Source: Arbacia lixula (lineage: Eukaryota > Echinodermata > Echinoidea > Arbacioida > Arbaciidae). Taken from it: a stretch of 64,000 nt of DNA. The stretch is from NCBI GenBank assembly GCA_963669155.1, contig OZ022591.1, positions 21,303,024 through 21,367,023 of the forward strand. Direction: 5' to 3'. Of this stretch, positions 25,561-37,867 are shown piece after piece. Every line of letters starts with the position of its first letter. The first letter of the stretch is position 1. The notes under the pieces are model-generated. The model ran no database searches. It was not told the DNA's origin and worked only from the letters and a program-made list of their open reading frames with translations. The position numbers were made by a program, and so were the translations under genes.

Positions 25561-26062
25561 TTAAAGGGATACTTCACCCTGAAAATATTTTGGTTTCAAT
25601 AAAAGGAGACATTTGAAAGAAACATATAAGTGAAGGTTATATGAAATCCAACAAAGGATAAGAAAGCTACCATTTTTTAAAGTTCTCATTTTGTGACATC
25701 ACGTGTAATGTCCTGTCCTATATGTTGTGTACATTTTTTTTTCTTCAAATGTCCATTTTCTCAAAAGGATGCATTATTTTACCTCTGCATTTAATGCATC
25801 ATTAGATACACATTTTTACACCCAAACCTCTATGGAAAGAAATTATTCCTTCATCAAAAACAGAAAAAGAGCAATTAATGGAATTATACAGCGCACAACA
25901 TATGGGAGAGCACCTCACACGTGACGTCACAAAACTGACAATTCATAAGAGCATAACTCTCTTACCCTTTGACAGATTTTCGTCAAACCTTCACTAATGC
26001 GTTTCTGTAATGTTTCTGCTTTTATTGAAACTAGCTTAATTTCAGGGTGAACTATCCCTTTA

Positions 26063-26063
<1 letters not shown>
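25561..26063. repeat. Fold-back repeat family A, complete copy
   Basis: TTAAAGGGATACTTCACCCT at the left is answered by AGGGTGAACTATCCCTTTAA at the right. The arms extend well inward, around GTGACATCACGTG and ACGTGACGTCAC. It is about 503 bp long and non-coding. The TTAA at both ends could be the target duplication. A (GT)n array starts immediately at its right end. Confidence 0.92.

Positions 26064-26065
<2 letters not shown>

Positions 26066-26117
<52 letters not shown>
26066..26117. repeat. (GT)n microsatellite
   Basis: About 26 pure GT units abutting the family A fold-back. Confidence 0.98.
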
Positions 26118-26118
<1 letters not shown>

Positions 26119-27616
26119 CATCACAGGAATGTGTCTAGCCTAACTTTCAGGCAGTTGGACATTTTTTTAATCTATACTTTACACTCAGAGATACAGTACA
26201 TGAGTCAGGGTATATTAGACTACAGCTTGTCAAACTGATTTGGAGGCAGGATGAGGATATGAGAAGTAGTCGTGGTAATAGTTGACCACAATGCACTTGT
26301 GATGGTTAAAATTATATACCAAGCAATCTGGATAGTAGGCTACAATGTTTCCTCCAATATCATGAGTGAATGGAGGAGTCTGTAGGGACAGGTATACAGC
26401 ATAATGGGGAATGTGAGTGACTGTATTATCAGGTGATTAATGTGAGTAATATACAGACTAAAACATGTACACTAGTCTGACATCCAGGCTTTTCAATTAT
26501 CCAATTTCTACAATAAACAGGTCTTGCTACAATAGACTACTACCCATAGAGCTTTTCTCCAGGGTGCATATGGAGTAAACAATCAAATAGTCTTGTCAGT
26601 ACTAACTTGAACGAATACCTGTTCATATGTTGTAATAGTTCAGATTAAAAATGTTTCACCCGTCTTGAATGCAGGCTAATGACTGGACATTCTTATGGGA
26701 GATTTGCACCAATTTCAGGGATCACTACAAAAGCATTGAATTCTTTTAAAATTCCAGGAACCCAGGAATTCAAATTCTGCAGCTATGCTCGATTACATTC
26801 CCCATTCTCCTCCAAATCCTAGAGCAATAAACATGATTTCCAAGACGAACTTCTGAAGAACAGCAATCCAACAATATTGAACCCATAACATCCAGTGATG
26901 CCTCAGGAGCCCTGTAAAACAAACCTTTCTATTTCAAACCAATCTTGATTTTAAAACTAGTGCTATAACAAAGACATCAACTCCTCTCACTCCATGGTCT
27001 GTACCCACCCGGACTAGACTCCTCCCATCGAAACTGAAACGGTCGTTTATTTCAGCCTATTTAGGCAGCTAATGTCCTGCATTATAACAACTGATAACAG
27101 GCTGAAGGCAGCAGCAATAAACTTGATCGTGATATATGGTAGTGGCATGGCATATACATTTTAAAAAAAAAGAAAGAAAGGAGGATTGATGACTTACAGG
27201 GTGGGGGTTTGAGGAGCAATTTCCCCTTGATATGGGGGTGGTCTTGCAGGTTATTTTCTTAGGAATATCGTGAAGGACAAGAAACATTAATGCCTGAAAC
27301 ATTCTTTAAAGAGTAATTGAACCAAAACAGTATACATGTTTATGGTTGTAATGATGCTATGATATTCCTGACTAACAACTGAAATAACAATTTCCTATGC
27401 ATGAGAGATAGCCTCGAGCTACTTTATGATCACAGCTCCGAGCCATAGATTGTTGCCTTTTTGTTTGGCTATGCTGCCTCCTAACTTTCACTCACCTCAT
27501 CGTATATGCTTATGACTATTACAGACTCCCTGTATCATGCCAAACTTGTCAAGAGCCATATCACATTAAAATACATGCATAATTTCCTACATGCTCATGT
27601 AATAGACCATTTTCGC
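26118..27616. other. Probable intron, no gene recognised
   Basis: AT-rich. A consensus-like minus-strand donor GAG|GTGAGT at about 27,490-27,495 is preceded by only a short open segment with a poor acceptor. No exon is called. Confidence 0.5.
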
Positions 27617-27762
27617 TATGTATGCAAATTTTATTCATGTCCTTCAAACAATATGTTAATAATGGGAACCCCAAAGCTTGTCCGAGGTTTGTACGAGTAG
27701 CAACAACTAATTGATTCAAATTGCATTTCATCCATTGAATCTGAATGGATAGATACAGGTGA
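27617..27762. repeat. Diverged repeat L, copy 2
   Basis: Partner of 14,852-14,996. A separate short repeat, AAAATACATGCATAATTTC, occurs at about 27,569 and again at about 27,860. Confidence 0.65.
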
Positions 27763-28772
27763 ATGCAATAACGCGTTACCATGCAGTTACTTGGAAAGTT
27801 GTGAATACATTACAAAAACGGTCTATTGTCATGCTCTGTATCATTTTTCTTTTCTGTAAAAAATACATGCATAATTTCATACAGCTCATGTAATTGTCAT
27901 TTTATGTGTACGTTTGTTAAGAAATCTTGTTATGGACTCAAATTGTAATATATTTCTTCACATATGGAAAATGAGGTGAGTTGTATCTCAGACTAGAGGC
28001 AAAATGTCCTGCAAAGTCAGGTGTAGTAGAGGTCAAGACAACTGGGGGCGGGGGGGGGGGGGGGGGGGCAAAATCAATGGAGTGCCCTTCTGCCGTGAAC
28101 ATGGGTCCTATTCTGGTTTGGTTTCAGAATTCCACAAAGGACCCATCTCAAAATGGTAAAATCTTTGAAATTAGACAATTACCAGTTATCCCTTACTAAA
28201 AAAAATAGTTTGCATTGCTTATTTTATGTTTTTAATCTTCTTAAATTTGTCACTATTATTATGAAGGTTTTTCATCAAAAACATGCACACAGCACACACA
28301 CACATTCATTGGATATGTACATGAGACATCTAGATCTTAGGTTTCTTCACATTACTTTCTTGCTTCTTTTATAAAGATTATCACATTATAAATCACCCCC
28401 TCTCCCTTCACTCACAACTTCTACTGAGACACTTGCTTCAAACAGTAACATTTTAGGCAAATGTGCTCTTATCAAGAGCTTTACTGCCCTATTTTGAAAA
28501 AAGGAAGCATGTGACAAGTCGCTCAAATCTGAATTATTGATACTCATAAATTGTACCCAGCATTCCCTACATACAGTCAAAATAAATATTCATCTTACTT
28601 GGAGATATTCAATCTAACATGATGTGGTGCTGTGCTCATTCCCATGCAAGTGACAGATACATTTTGCTCATTTACAAGAAAAGTCTATTTTGTTAGTCGC
28701 TTCCTTTTGTCAGAGTATGGGGGTATAATTCAGAATAGTTTCAGGATGAGTTGCAGAAGAAGACAGCAAAGA
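27763..28772. other. No gene recognised; G run
   Basis: Contains a G run at 28,044-28,068 with one C interruption. A plus-strand donor-like GAG|GTGAGT at about 27,973 lacks an exon. Otherwise AT-rich. Confidence 0.5.
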
Positions 28773-28994
28773 GGGGTTATCAGCGCACTTGTTTCACATC
28801 AAAGAAGACAAGATGTTATGACATTCTGATAGACCATGTCATCTGTCAGAGGTGGGTGGGTGGGGCGAAAAGGGATGTGCTGAGGAATAACTGAAATCAA
28901 ACAAAAGGGGTGGGATGGGTGGAGGACGTGGGAAGGAGAGTCATCCATGAAAGGGTTATCAGCACACTTGTTTCACACCATGGAGGAAAAGATG
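28773..28994. repeat. Short direct repeat pair, 179 bp apart
   Basis: GGGTTATCAGCGCACTTGTT at 28,774 and GGGTTATCAGCACACTTGTT at 28,953 start about 40-bp matching segments. The intervening sequence is G-rich. It looks like a decayed local duplication. Confidence 0.75.
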
Positions 28995-30964
28995 CGGTTA
29001 GCGAATCTTGTAAACTGCATCTGCAAAATAGCCATAAATGCTGCTACTTGTGTATCGCGCTCTGGCATGTGATTTGCCTTTTGCAACGCTCAAGGTTGTT
29101 CTTCTCATATAATAAAGTCCACTAGTGATAGCAATCACAGAAATAGCATCTATGTTAGGAGTGTCTGATCAGTGACAGAAACAAAATGCTAAATTGTCTA
29201 TGCAAGGGTTATTTCGCGTGTCACACAACCAAAATTACTTTCTGTTCATCGCCACGCTTTACAAGGAAATCATTCAATAACAGGATCAGATTCCAGCTAT
29301 TTAACAGTAACGGCAGATCAAATAAAGCAAAGATACACAACAATTGATGAAGCAAGGTCACGGCTACTTTACTATCACAGCCCACATAATGCTAACCTTG
29401 TACCTTCAAGATGAACGAGTAACAAACAGTCTTTCTTTCTCTGACTTTTTTGGTTCAGTGAAGGTTCAGGCCTTTAGTGCTTAATGAGATGTATCCAGCC
29501 ACACTTCCCTAGTCTTTACCAAAGTTACGATTTTTCATATTTACACAAGAGAAATGTCAGCTAGAAATGGTAAACAAATGTGCCTCATTTTTTTTCTTGT
29601 GACAGATATCACTGGCTTTTAACAATAACAAAACCGAAAGAATGCAAGAAGGATTGACTCTTCGTGGGCTTAAACTCAATGAGCTGACAAGCAAATGTTT
29701 TGAAACCTGTGGTTTTTTTGTTAATGTCACCTGTACTAGGAATGTTATGATCATTACAATCACACGACAATGATCATACGCCCATGAATTTTTGAAAAAT
29801 ATTTGATGTTTGTATTTCTACCTGTAGTACAGCCATTAGCAATAATATTATTACGTAAAATTCCAAAACGCATCTTTATGGAGGCTTCTCTTCAAGTCTG
29901 ACACTATGAGAGAAAATACCAAAGTATTTTGCTTTATACCCCATGAGGCAACACAATTGTTCACAAAGGCACTTTTGTTTCCAGGGGGCTCTTTTTTGCA
30001 TTGTGGGGGCTTCATCTCTTTGAGCCCCACTCAATATTTTCACTGCTACTTCTACTATTCATATTACAACTACTACTACCACAATCTTTATTTTCGTTTG
30101 TGTGTGATTGAAATAGTCCCTCTTTATATCATTATCCATATTACTATTGTTACTTTATCGATTACTATCACTGCTGCTTCTTTTTCTATTTCACATCACC
30201 TTCCTACTGATAACCGTTATAAATCAATGTGAATATTGATGTAAAATGCCATTGAACAACACCATGGCATTTGCACAATGCTTTCACAGCCTACTGCTAT
30301 CACATCTCCATGGAAATGAGAGATGTTTGCTGCATTCTCAAGGTGTGGTGTTCAGTGGTTTAAACGTTTTAGAAGCTTGCATACTTGCATGCATTCATGT
30401 TATCTTGAAAACAGCTTGAACTTTAGATTTGAGACTTAAAATCAGTAGCCAAACTTATCACAGCTCAGCTAACATTTGTGGACGGTTTCGTTCCTGCGGC
30501 TTCTTTTAATCATCGATGTGAGGTGAGAGATCGCTCCTACATCCCTGCCTTCGCTCCTCATGAGCCCAGATTGCATTTTGTCATTAGTAAAGCACACAAA
30601 CCCAATAGAGCAGAGTTTGATCTGGCACAGGAATGGTTAATGTGGAAAAGTCTCCTCTTGTTAATTCATCGGTCAGGTCAAAGCACTTGTATCAGCCACA
30701 GAAACACCAAGCCAAACTTCTCCTGAAAGGCACCTCCTTTGATGTTCCCCTTTTAATCTTCTTAGCCACACCATGGACAGGGGAGGGATTAAGAGCCAAT
30801 CCCAGGAATAGCTTGCAATCTTGTAATCCTGTTATCACCTGGTGTTATCCACACTGTTATCTTTGATGTGGGGATAATGACACCAGCTAGTCTGATGCCA
30901 TATTAGTCAATGATGGTAACAGATTACCATTACACCCCTGCTTTAGCCTAGTCTAGTCCGCAGA
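28995..30964. other. No gene recognised
   Basis: AT-rich with TAC/TAT/TTC trinucleotide bias at 30,040-30,200. The non-repetitive block 30,470-30,870 is open in a plus-strand frame for 82 codons and has a GTGAGA donor-like site, but its acceptor is weak. Conserved non-coding DNA is an equally good guess. Confidence 0.45.
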
Positions 30965-31165
30965 CCCAGACATGTGCCATCGTTTTGGATGACCCGCCGA
31001 AAACCTGCTTGAAATTTAACAATCAATATAATTCCACTCAAAGTCAGTTTCCAGTTCTATTGTTTGGAGTGGAGGTCTCATACAGTATTTTCTTTCATTT
31101 TCTGTGGTTTTTACTTAATTTTACTTTTCTGACCTGCATAATGGCCACCCTGTCTTCAAATAGCA
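30965..31165. repeat. Family C copy 5 (right part)
   Basis: Shares ATTTAACAATCAATATAATT and AAAGTCAGTTTCCAGTTCTA with the 21.8 kb and 41.8 kb copies, and ends at the family edge CACCCTGTCTTCAAAT. Confidence 0.75.
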
Positions 31166-32313
31166 TGCATGAATGAGAGATTCGTCTATGCTTTAGTGTA
31201 GAACACACTCTGTCTTCTTCCACTTTCATACCCCACCCATTACCACATTTTTTGGAGCAAATTTAGCTTCTGAAGAAGAAAAGGGTGGTGAGATGCGGGT
31301 GGAAACCCAGAATTACCTGCCTTACTAACCAGAAAATGGATCACTTCATGCATAGAAATCACTGATCATGAATAGAGAGCTGAATCAAGGGACTAATCAG
31401 GAAAAGAAGATTGGTTGCTGACTTAAGCTTTCCTGTCTAAATCCATCTTGAAGAACCAGCACAGGAATGGCCATACAAGTAATTTCAGGGAGAAATCAAA
31501 AGAACCTGTCTCAAGTTTTGTCCCTGTAATTCCTCCTAAATTGCAAAAACCTTTCTCCATTTATTCACGGTGGAAATGACAAATGCTGTTTGAAATCTGG
31601 CTAAGCTGCAGATTGCAGCATAAACTGTAAGCTGGATTTGTCTTAATACTTTGGTGTGCTTCCCACTGGTTTTGTTGGATGAGCGTTTCACAAGATCTCT
31701 CACTATTTCATTTTTACAGAATGATACACAATTTACTAACAAGGGAAAGACATGATATGTGATCTCTGTTGCAAAAGTCATGAAACTCTGCAGGAATCAT
31801 ACTCAAATTTTGAAAATGACAAAATTTCAAAGAATCCTTTGAAATTTTGTCTGCATATCAAAATACTATGTTCAGTGCTATATGATAATGTGTTTCCAAA
31901 TAATCATTAAATAGACAAATATTCTTTGAGAAGTTAAGGTGAAAACAGGAGATTATCATTTAGCAGTAGAGAGCGGGTGAACTGGTACATACCAACACTC
32001 GTCACACCCTGCTCGTATGATCCCCTATACAAACCTGAAACCATTGATCCTACCTAATGACACCCCTACTCATTTGCAGGTACACAAAATAAAGACAAGA
32101 TAATGGGGTATATCACCTGACATCGCTCTATCTCTTGAGTTGTAAACAAGATAATGAACATGGGTGATTAAGGAGAAGATAATGGTGGAAGGGGAAGAAG
32201 AAGCTACTACATCTGCAGTTTTAGTAAACAAGATAACTGCTACCAGTGTACCCATCTTCTTCATGGTTGCTAGGTTTCCCTCATCAGAGAACGATGGTTT
32301 GAACTATTCACCT
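31166..32313. other. No gene recognised
   Basis: AT-rich non-repetitive DNA without splice-flanked coding segments. Confidence 0.5.
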
Positions 32314-32422
32314 GGGGCCATATTCATGATACCTTACTGAGCCTAGTAAGTTACGTAAGTGCATCGAAATGCATGCCTCGTAGTAACCAACTAGGCTAGT
32401 AAGCTTTCATGAATATGGCCCC
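32314..32422. repeat. 109-bp fold-back element
   Basis: GGGGCCATATTCATGATACC at the left pairs with CTTTCATGAATATGGCCCC at the right, and inner arms CCTAGTAA and TTACTAGG-like pair as well. A compact palindromic MITE. Confidence 0.88.
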
Positions 32423-32702
32423 TGCTGCTTATCAAGTGTAAATCCAGTAGTTCTAGGACTCCCTCATGTGCAAACGCTTACCCTTCCCCATCAAAAAAAA
32501 AATAGAGATAAAATGAAATGGAAATAAAGAACATCCATATGGGCTCTGGAAAATTTTATCAAAATTCCTTATCTTCTTTTTCTTATTCTTCCTTAATGAA
32601 AGGAGAACTCTGATTGAAACATTATGCTCTCAACAGAAGCACACAAATCTACGAAACATCGCAAATTCTATTTGACAAAACACACCACTTTAGTGCTCAA
32701 TG
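32423..32702. other. Spacer; left edge of LINE fragment unknown
   Basis: AT-rich. The LINE-derived frame starts to be recognisable only near 32,703, so any 5' part here is beyond recognition. Confidence 0.4.
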
Positions 32703-32956
32703 GGCCTGGTAAGGATAGGAAAGGTGATGAGAAAGAGCAGGCTGAGATGGTATGGTCATGTGGCTAGGAGACAAGAGACCTACTGGCTCCAAAAGTTGGG
32801 AAGATTCCACAAGGAAGACCTCACAAGACATGGGAGGAAACAATCAAAGAAGACAGAGAAGCATTGAACATTACCAACATTGACCAAAATGACAGGACAA
32901 TATGGAGGAGAGCCATCAGCCATCAAGGAAATGAGCTGTCCAACACCACGAAGTAG
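32703..32956 (+). pseudogene. LINE reverse-transcriptase polyprotein, C-terminal fragment (broken)
   Basis: The plus strand reads RKSRLRWYGHVARRQ near 32,730. After one frameshift (about 32,795) it reads GKIPQGRPHKTWEETIKEDRE and DQNDRTIWRRAI, ending in a stop at 32,954-32,956. The order RLRWxGHV, then GRPxKTW, then WRRAI is the usual C-terminal tail of non-LTR retrotransposon polyproteins. Endonuclease and reverse-transcriptase domains are absent. The copy is 5'-truncated in the way LINEs usually are, and the (ATG)n tail follows directly. The exact clade (RTE, CR1 or another) cannot be fixed from this piece. It probably sits in an intron of the minus-strand gene. Confidence 0.8.
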
Positions 32957-32972
32957 GAAAAATGGACTTTAA

Positions 32973-33022
<50 letters not shown>
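32973..33022 (+). repeat. (ATG)n tail of the LINE
   Basis: About 16 perfect ATG/GAT units begin 17 bases after the LINE stop. Several LINE families end in short tandem repeats rather than poly-A, so this is read as the element's 3' end. Confidence 0.85.
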
Positions 33023-33024
<2 letters not shown>

Positions 33025-33613
33025 GCAAGATATTATTTCTTCTTCGTTTGAAGAGACTTTAAACGTCTCAAGTTTCAAACAAAGATTTTTTATCTTCAGT
33101 CATTCCCAGACTGCCTGACTTGGGAAGATTTTCTTCCCAATTTGCGTCTCATCAAATCTGCTCGGGGACTCCTCAGACTGCGCTGCCTTGGAGTTCAAAT
33201 TGAGCAGAAAATGAGAACGGAGTGCGGAAATAAACGTAATCGAAAAGTAATGACCCAAATCAGAACGGAGGGAAAACAATCCGCACAGATAAAGAAGCTG
33301 ACAGACAGATGGAAAGAAGGGACATGGTCTACCATAAAGCAAACAGACATTTGTCTTTGTGGGTGAGATAGCGACGTGGGAAATGTAGCATTGTTCATGT
33401 CAGCAAAGTCATTCATACAAATAAAACAAAAGCATGAAATACAAACAGTCAGATGTTATTCATACAAAAGTCATGGCAGTGATTTTAGCAGTTTCGTTTT
33501 GAAGATAACATTATTCAGTGTAACCAAACATAATTTATTCCTTTACGCTTTCTACTATTGGTGGGGCTAGTGCCCACTTTGGTAAGAACCAATGTGAATA
33601 GAAACTGGTCCCA
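33023..33613. other. No gene recognised
   Basis: Non-repetitive. 33,040-33,360 has fewer A/T runs than its flanks, but no supportable exon. Confidence 0.5.
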
Positions 33614-33751
33614 GGGCCCCGTTGCATAAAACTTACCATTGATAGTAACTTCTCTATCAATGACAACTTCTGTGGAAACCTTGAATTTGATTGGCTGTTG
33701 AGCGATGTTACCATGGTAGTTGCCATTAATGGTGGAGCTACCATTAAAGCG
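33614..33751. repeat. Repeat family H, copy 1
   Basis: Contains CCCCGTTGCATAAAACTTAC, whose inverse TAAGTTTTATGCAACGGGG is at about 45,941. Related TTGCCATGGTACTTACCATTGATGG sequence is at 55,130. A dispersed short repeat. Confidence 0.75.
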
Positions 33752-34199
33752 CCTTATCCATAGTGTGAAAATTGTCAAAAATATTAATTGAACACTTGTA
33801 ATGGATATCATATTGATGTATGACATTTCTTAAAACATATATATTGTTTTCAGATCGAAATATGAATGATAAAATAAAAAAGCATGAGGAAATCTGAAAT
33901 GGCATAAAAATAGATAGTTGCTCCTGTCGCATATTTTGATGACAGAACAAACTAAAACAAGAGCGCCCCCACACGGCACACGTCATCGTATCGATGGTAC
34001 AACTACATCAAAATTCACACGTCTCAGAATCCTGGGTATGTTCAGATCTGGCTGAGGATATCCCCATATATTGGAAATGTGTACTGTTATGCTAAATAAA
34101 ATATAGGACTGACACATGTATCAGGTTCATATAAACTAACTAAGAGTCCCTACAACTTGCTAGCATTCATAAAGGTGTTAGTTTTTTTATGCTGTTATA
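33752..34199. other. No gene recognised
   Basis: AT-rich. No coding frame and no repeat similarity noticed. Confidence 0.5.
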
Positions 34200-34790
34200 T
34201 AAAGGCTCAGCCGCACTGTACTTGCCGTACATGTATTGATATTTGTGCGGGCTGCTACAGGCATAGCTCTACGAGCTTGACATAGCAGCCGACACGAGTA
34301 CGATCGGTGGGAATCGTGTCAACTCGCCCTAATACAAATGCGCCATACATTTGCGCTGTGTTTATAAGGCCTAAACTTTGTTGGAAGAACCGTGCTCTTT
34401 GAGCAATCCATTTGCCGTATATTTATAATTGTATAAATTTTGAAATAATTATCAACTTCAAAATATCTTACAGAGAGTGACAATTTAGGAGATACAATAT
34501 TTTAAGTGACTTCGCTAAATTGGGGCGAATTGCGTGTAGTGCGAGTTGATCGTAAGACGAGGTGACTGCAAAGCCCCGGGCCGGCCAGCCTGGCTAATAT
34601 ACCGCGGGTACTAGCATCTAGTCAGCGGCGCTCCAACGTCAGTGATCGACCTTATATTGTACGTGATTAGTATGTGTACGTACGTAGTACATGCAGTCAC
34701 CACTGCTGGTTGTCGCAAATGTTTGACAAATCACCGGAAAATCCTGCTGGATCTCAGTTCTTGGTTATTGGTGTTTTGGTAAGTTGCTTT
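34200..34790 (+). promoter_or_regulatory. CpG-enriched region, possible first exon and donor
   Basis: More CpG than surrounding DNA, with many TACG/CGTAC words, ending in GGTGTTTTG|GTAAGTTGC at about 34,780, a consensus plus-strand donor. It could be a promoter with a non-coding first exon. There is no coding evidence and no TATA box clearly placed, so the call is weak. Confidence 0.25.
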
Positions 34791-35209
34791 CTTTCATAGA
34801 GTAGTCATATAATTGCAGTCTGTACTACGCAATCACAGGCAATATTGTCTTCCATGAGTCGAGTGGAGCTCGAACGAGCGGTATTTCAGATTTTCAGCAT
34901 GGCCTGTCGGGAGTCTGGCCTGTTAGGTTTTCCTGCAAAATGTGAAAAATCAAACGTACACACCAGTACCAGTAGGCACTACACCTACATCATGTAAATT
35001 GTAAACACATTTGGACTGGACTGTAGTGTCCTCGCTAGGTTTTTAGTTATTTCCCCCTACTAAAGGCCCTAGCCCTACATGATCAGAACCCAAAATTGTT
35101 TCTTGAAGAAGATCCACTAGCAGGGGTAAATCAAAACATTTGCGGGGGTTATTTTTCAAGCCTATAAATAATGTAATGTAACGCCATGCCATGAAACTGG
35201 CACTCCAAA
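34791..35209. other. No gene recognised
   Basis: Mixed sequence ahead of a large fold-back element; nothing supportable. Confidence 0.5.
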
Positions 35210-36588
35210 GCTAGACAGGAATAATCGTCTCATTTGGGGCATTATTTAATCGAAATTACATTTTTGACATACCCCCTGCCCCGAATAGAGACTGATTTGG
35301 CATTCTCGTGATCGAAGCCACTAGCACTAGTGGACTCGTTACCCCGGACACTTTCTGGCATTCAAATCATGTCCTATCTTGCTCTTGCGTCGTCTCCTCT
35401 GCCAATACGTGTGCAACTGTTATGCGCAGACACAAGTCGAACACAAAATACAGTTTATTGCGTTTTTCAACAGGTGGCTTAGATGCAGATGTAATCTACT
35501 ATGGGCTCTATCTCTTTGGTCTCCTTCGAGGCCACTACTCTTTATAAACCTATGGTGTATTTTCCATAGACTTGTACACAATAGTGGCCTGGAAGGCGAC
35601 CAAGTATAGTGAGCCGATATTACTTTTTGGAAAAGAACTACTATAGTAGTCTACTATATAGTGTATAGTAGACTACATCTAAGCCACCTATTGAAAAACG
35701 GAATAAACCCAATAGCCATACTATAAGCTCTATGAATAAACTACAGAATTTGTCAAATGAAATCACGTCCTACTCAGAAATTATTGTATCAATGGGAAAT
35801 TGCGTGGTGAAGCAAGGTTACTATATTTGGTGCGTCTGGGAGGACGTTACGCATTGAGAACAAAAGATTTCCTTTGAAAATCACTGAAGCCGTCATTTCA
35901 TTGAATCGGCCTGCAAATATTGGTAGATGTTCGAAGAGGTCCTTAGTGGCTTATAACACAATATGGCCACTGATTTTTCGGTGTACTCCAAAGCCTGTTT
36001 TTGGATTGTACTAAAAAAACAAAAGTCAAGGAAAAAATAATTTTGAGATCTCGTTTTTGGCATTGGCAATTGCACGTGCTTAATTACACAGGAATAACCA
36101 TCTCATATGGGGCATTCTTTAATCGAAATTATATAGGAGCCAGATGCAATCTCAGCAGATCCAACGTCCTGTAGTATGACAATACTCTTATGAGAGGGAT
36201 GTACTTGATTGGAAGAACTACTACAGAGACTGATTTCGCCCCGAGATGTGTGAATTTTCTTTACTGGAAATTTACTCTATCTTGTAGCGATACAGGATCA
36301 AGCTTTTCTTATTAACAATAATTGATATCCTTACAATTTCTGTACAGTTGAAATCATTACAAATTTGATTACATAAAAAAAAAATTCTATGACATAAACT
36401 TAGAAGCCTCCCTCACAGAACTCCATGTAGACAGCATGTAGTAGACCGAAAAATCAGTCTCTGTAGGACGTTGGATCCGCTGAGATTGTATCTGGCTCCT
36501 CTGAATGCCCCTACCTGTTCGGGGGTTTGTCCAAAAATGTATTTATGATTATAGGATGCCCCAAATGAGACGGTTATTCCTGTCTAGC
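35210..36588. repeat. Large nested fold-back element, ~1.38 kb
   Basis: Outer ends GCTAGACAGGAATAATCGTC and GACGGTTATTCCTGTCTAGC are inverted. A second copy of the end sequence occurs inside at about 36,089, with its own inverted partner (GATCCAACGTCCT near 36,157 against AGGACGTTGGATC near 36,465). A third pair surrounds ATGCAGATGTAATCTACTA near 35,482 and TAGACTACATCTAAGCCACC near 35,668. It looks like a fold-back element inserted into a relative. Confidence 0.85.
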
Positions 36589-37246
36589 ATGTAGTGGTAT
36601 ACATGTAGGCATGTAGGTAGGTGCTCTGACCAGTTCTGTAATTGGAAGGGGGGGGGGGGGGGGTGGTTGTAGGTGGATATTGTATTTTCCATGATGTCAT
36701 GTAACAGGTAGTAAATGTATTGTGCAGACATTTTATTTATTTCTGTGTGTGTCCCACATCAAAATACAAATAATCCCAGTCCTACTTGTCCTTTTTTTTT
36801 TAAAGATCAGAAGCACACTTTTTAAAAAAAAAATCAGAAATCTTACAACATTATAGATGTTGGCTGCCACTGGAGGAAACATTACAGAATGTTCATACCA
36901 AGGGAATTTGCACTGCGCTGGGGGAATGTCTGTAAACCTTTGTTCCCGAAGCAGCAGAGCAAAACGCTGAGGTTGAAAAATTTTGTGATGTTTATGACAA
37001 CAAAGGCTACAAAGCTAACATCTGGTATATTAATATTCAGGTTAGTTGACCGAACAGTTAGTCTAACATGTACATGTACTAGAAAAATGTGTCGGAATAA
37101 AGTCACTCCACCTCGCCAACTGCATGTGGCTGTATGGCTAATTAAAATGCGCACGCAACACATCAAATACACACACAGACTAGACCGGTAGAATACACCC
37201 GGTGCGGTGCATTTCAAGGGGGATGAACGAAGCGCATATATACATT
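36589..37246. other. No gene recognised; G run
   Basis: G run at 36,648-36,663. The overlapping open frames of 100 and 111 codons at 36,882-37,217 are on opposite strands and show no family resemblance. Confidence 0.5.
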
Positions 37247-37764
37247 CTAATAAATACTATTTAGAAAATAGTAAAATTTTCAGTAACACCATGTGGTTGT
37301 ATTCTTTCGGATAATTGGCCCACTTATGGGGTGAAGAAAGGAAAGGACAGTGAAATATAGGTTTCTTTCAAAATCTGAAAGAGGGAGTATCAGTCTTGAT
37401 GTTTTGAGAAACCTATAGTTAGTTGCAGAACTGACTATAACTTTTCTACACTTTTCTCATTTCCTTTTCTTTCTTTCTTTTCTCTTTATCACTACTTTGT
37501 GACTAGTTCACAGCTCTCATCAACACCCACCCTCTTCTTCTACCTCCATTCCATCCCATTTATTTTCGGTTTAAAACACCGAAAACTAAAGCTAAAATAG
37601 TCTTGTGGAAGTGTTATAAAAAAGTATAACAAAATTCACATCTCCCTTTTTCACTTTTCATTCTCCTTTCCTTTCTTCACCCCATAAGTGGGCCAATTAT
37701 CCGAAAGAATAAAACCACATGGTGTTACCGAAAGTTTTACAATTTTCTAAGTAATATATATTAG
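37247..37764. repeat. Fold-back element F, ~518 bp
   Basis: Inverted arms of about 95 bp. The left arm includes ATAATTGGCCCACTTATGGG and the right CCCATAAGTGGGCCAATTAT, and the outer ends are CTAATAAATAC and TATATATTAG. The centre is pyrimidine-rich and non-coding. Confidence 0.9.
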
Positions 37765-37867
37765 GACACTCTCACCATGGAAACATTCAAAGAACATTTA
37801 ATTAGATCTACATAGTTTGTTCTTTTGATAGTATGTGCTTTCTCCTCCTTTCTTGTTTAATTTCTGT

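Noticed and set aside
27496..27529. Minus-strand segment before a GAG|GTGAGT donor
   Set aside because: The donor is excellent but the acceptor is poor and the open segment is only about 11 codons. A chance match is likely.
30462..30522. Possible plus-strand exon (LTFVDGFVPAASFNHRCE)
   Set aside because: It is open and followed by GAG|GTGAGA, but the acceptor CACAGCTCAG has almost no pyrimidine tract, and no partner exon was found.
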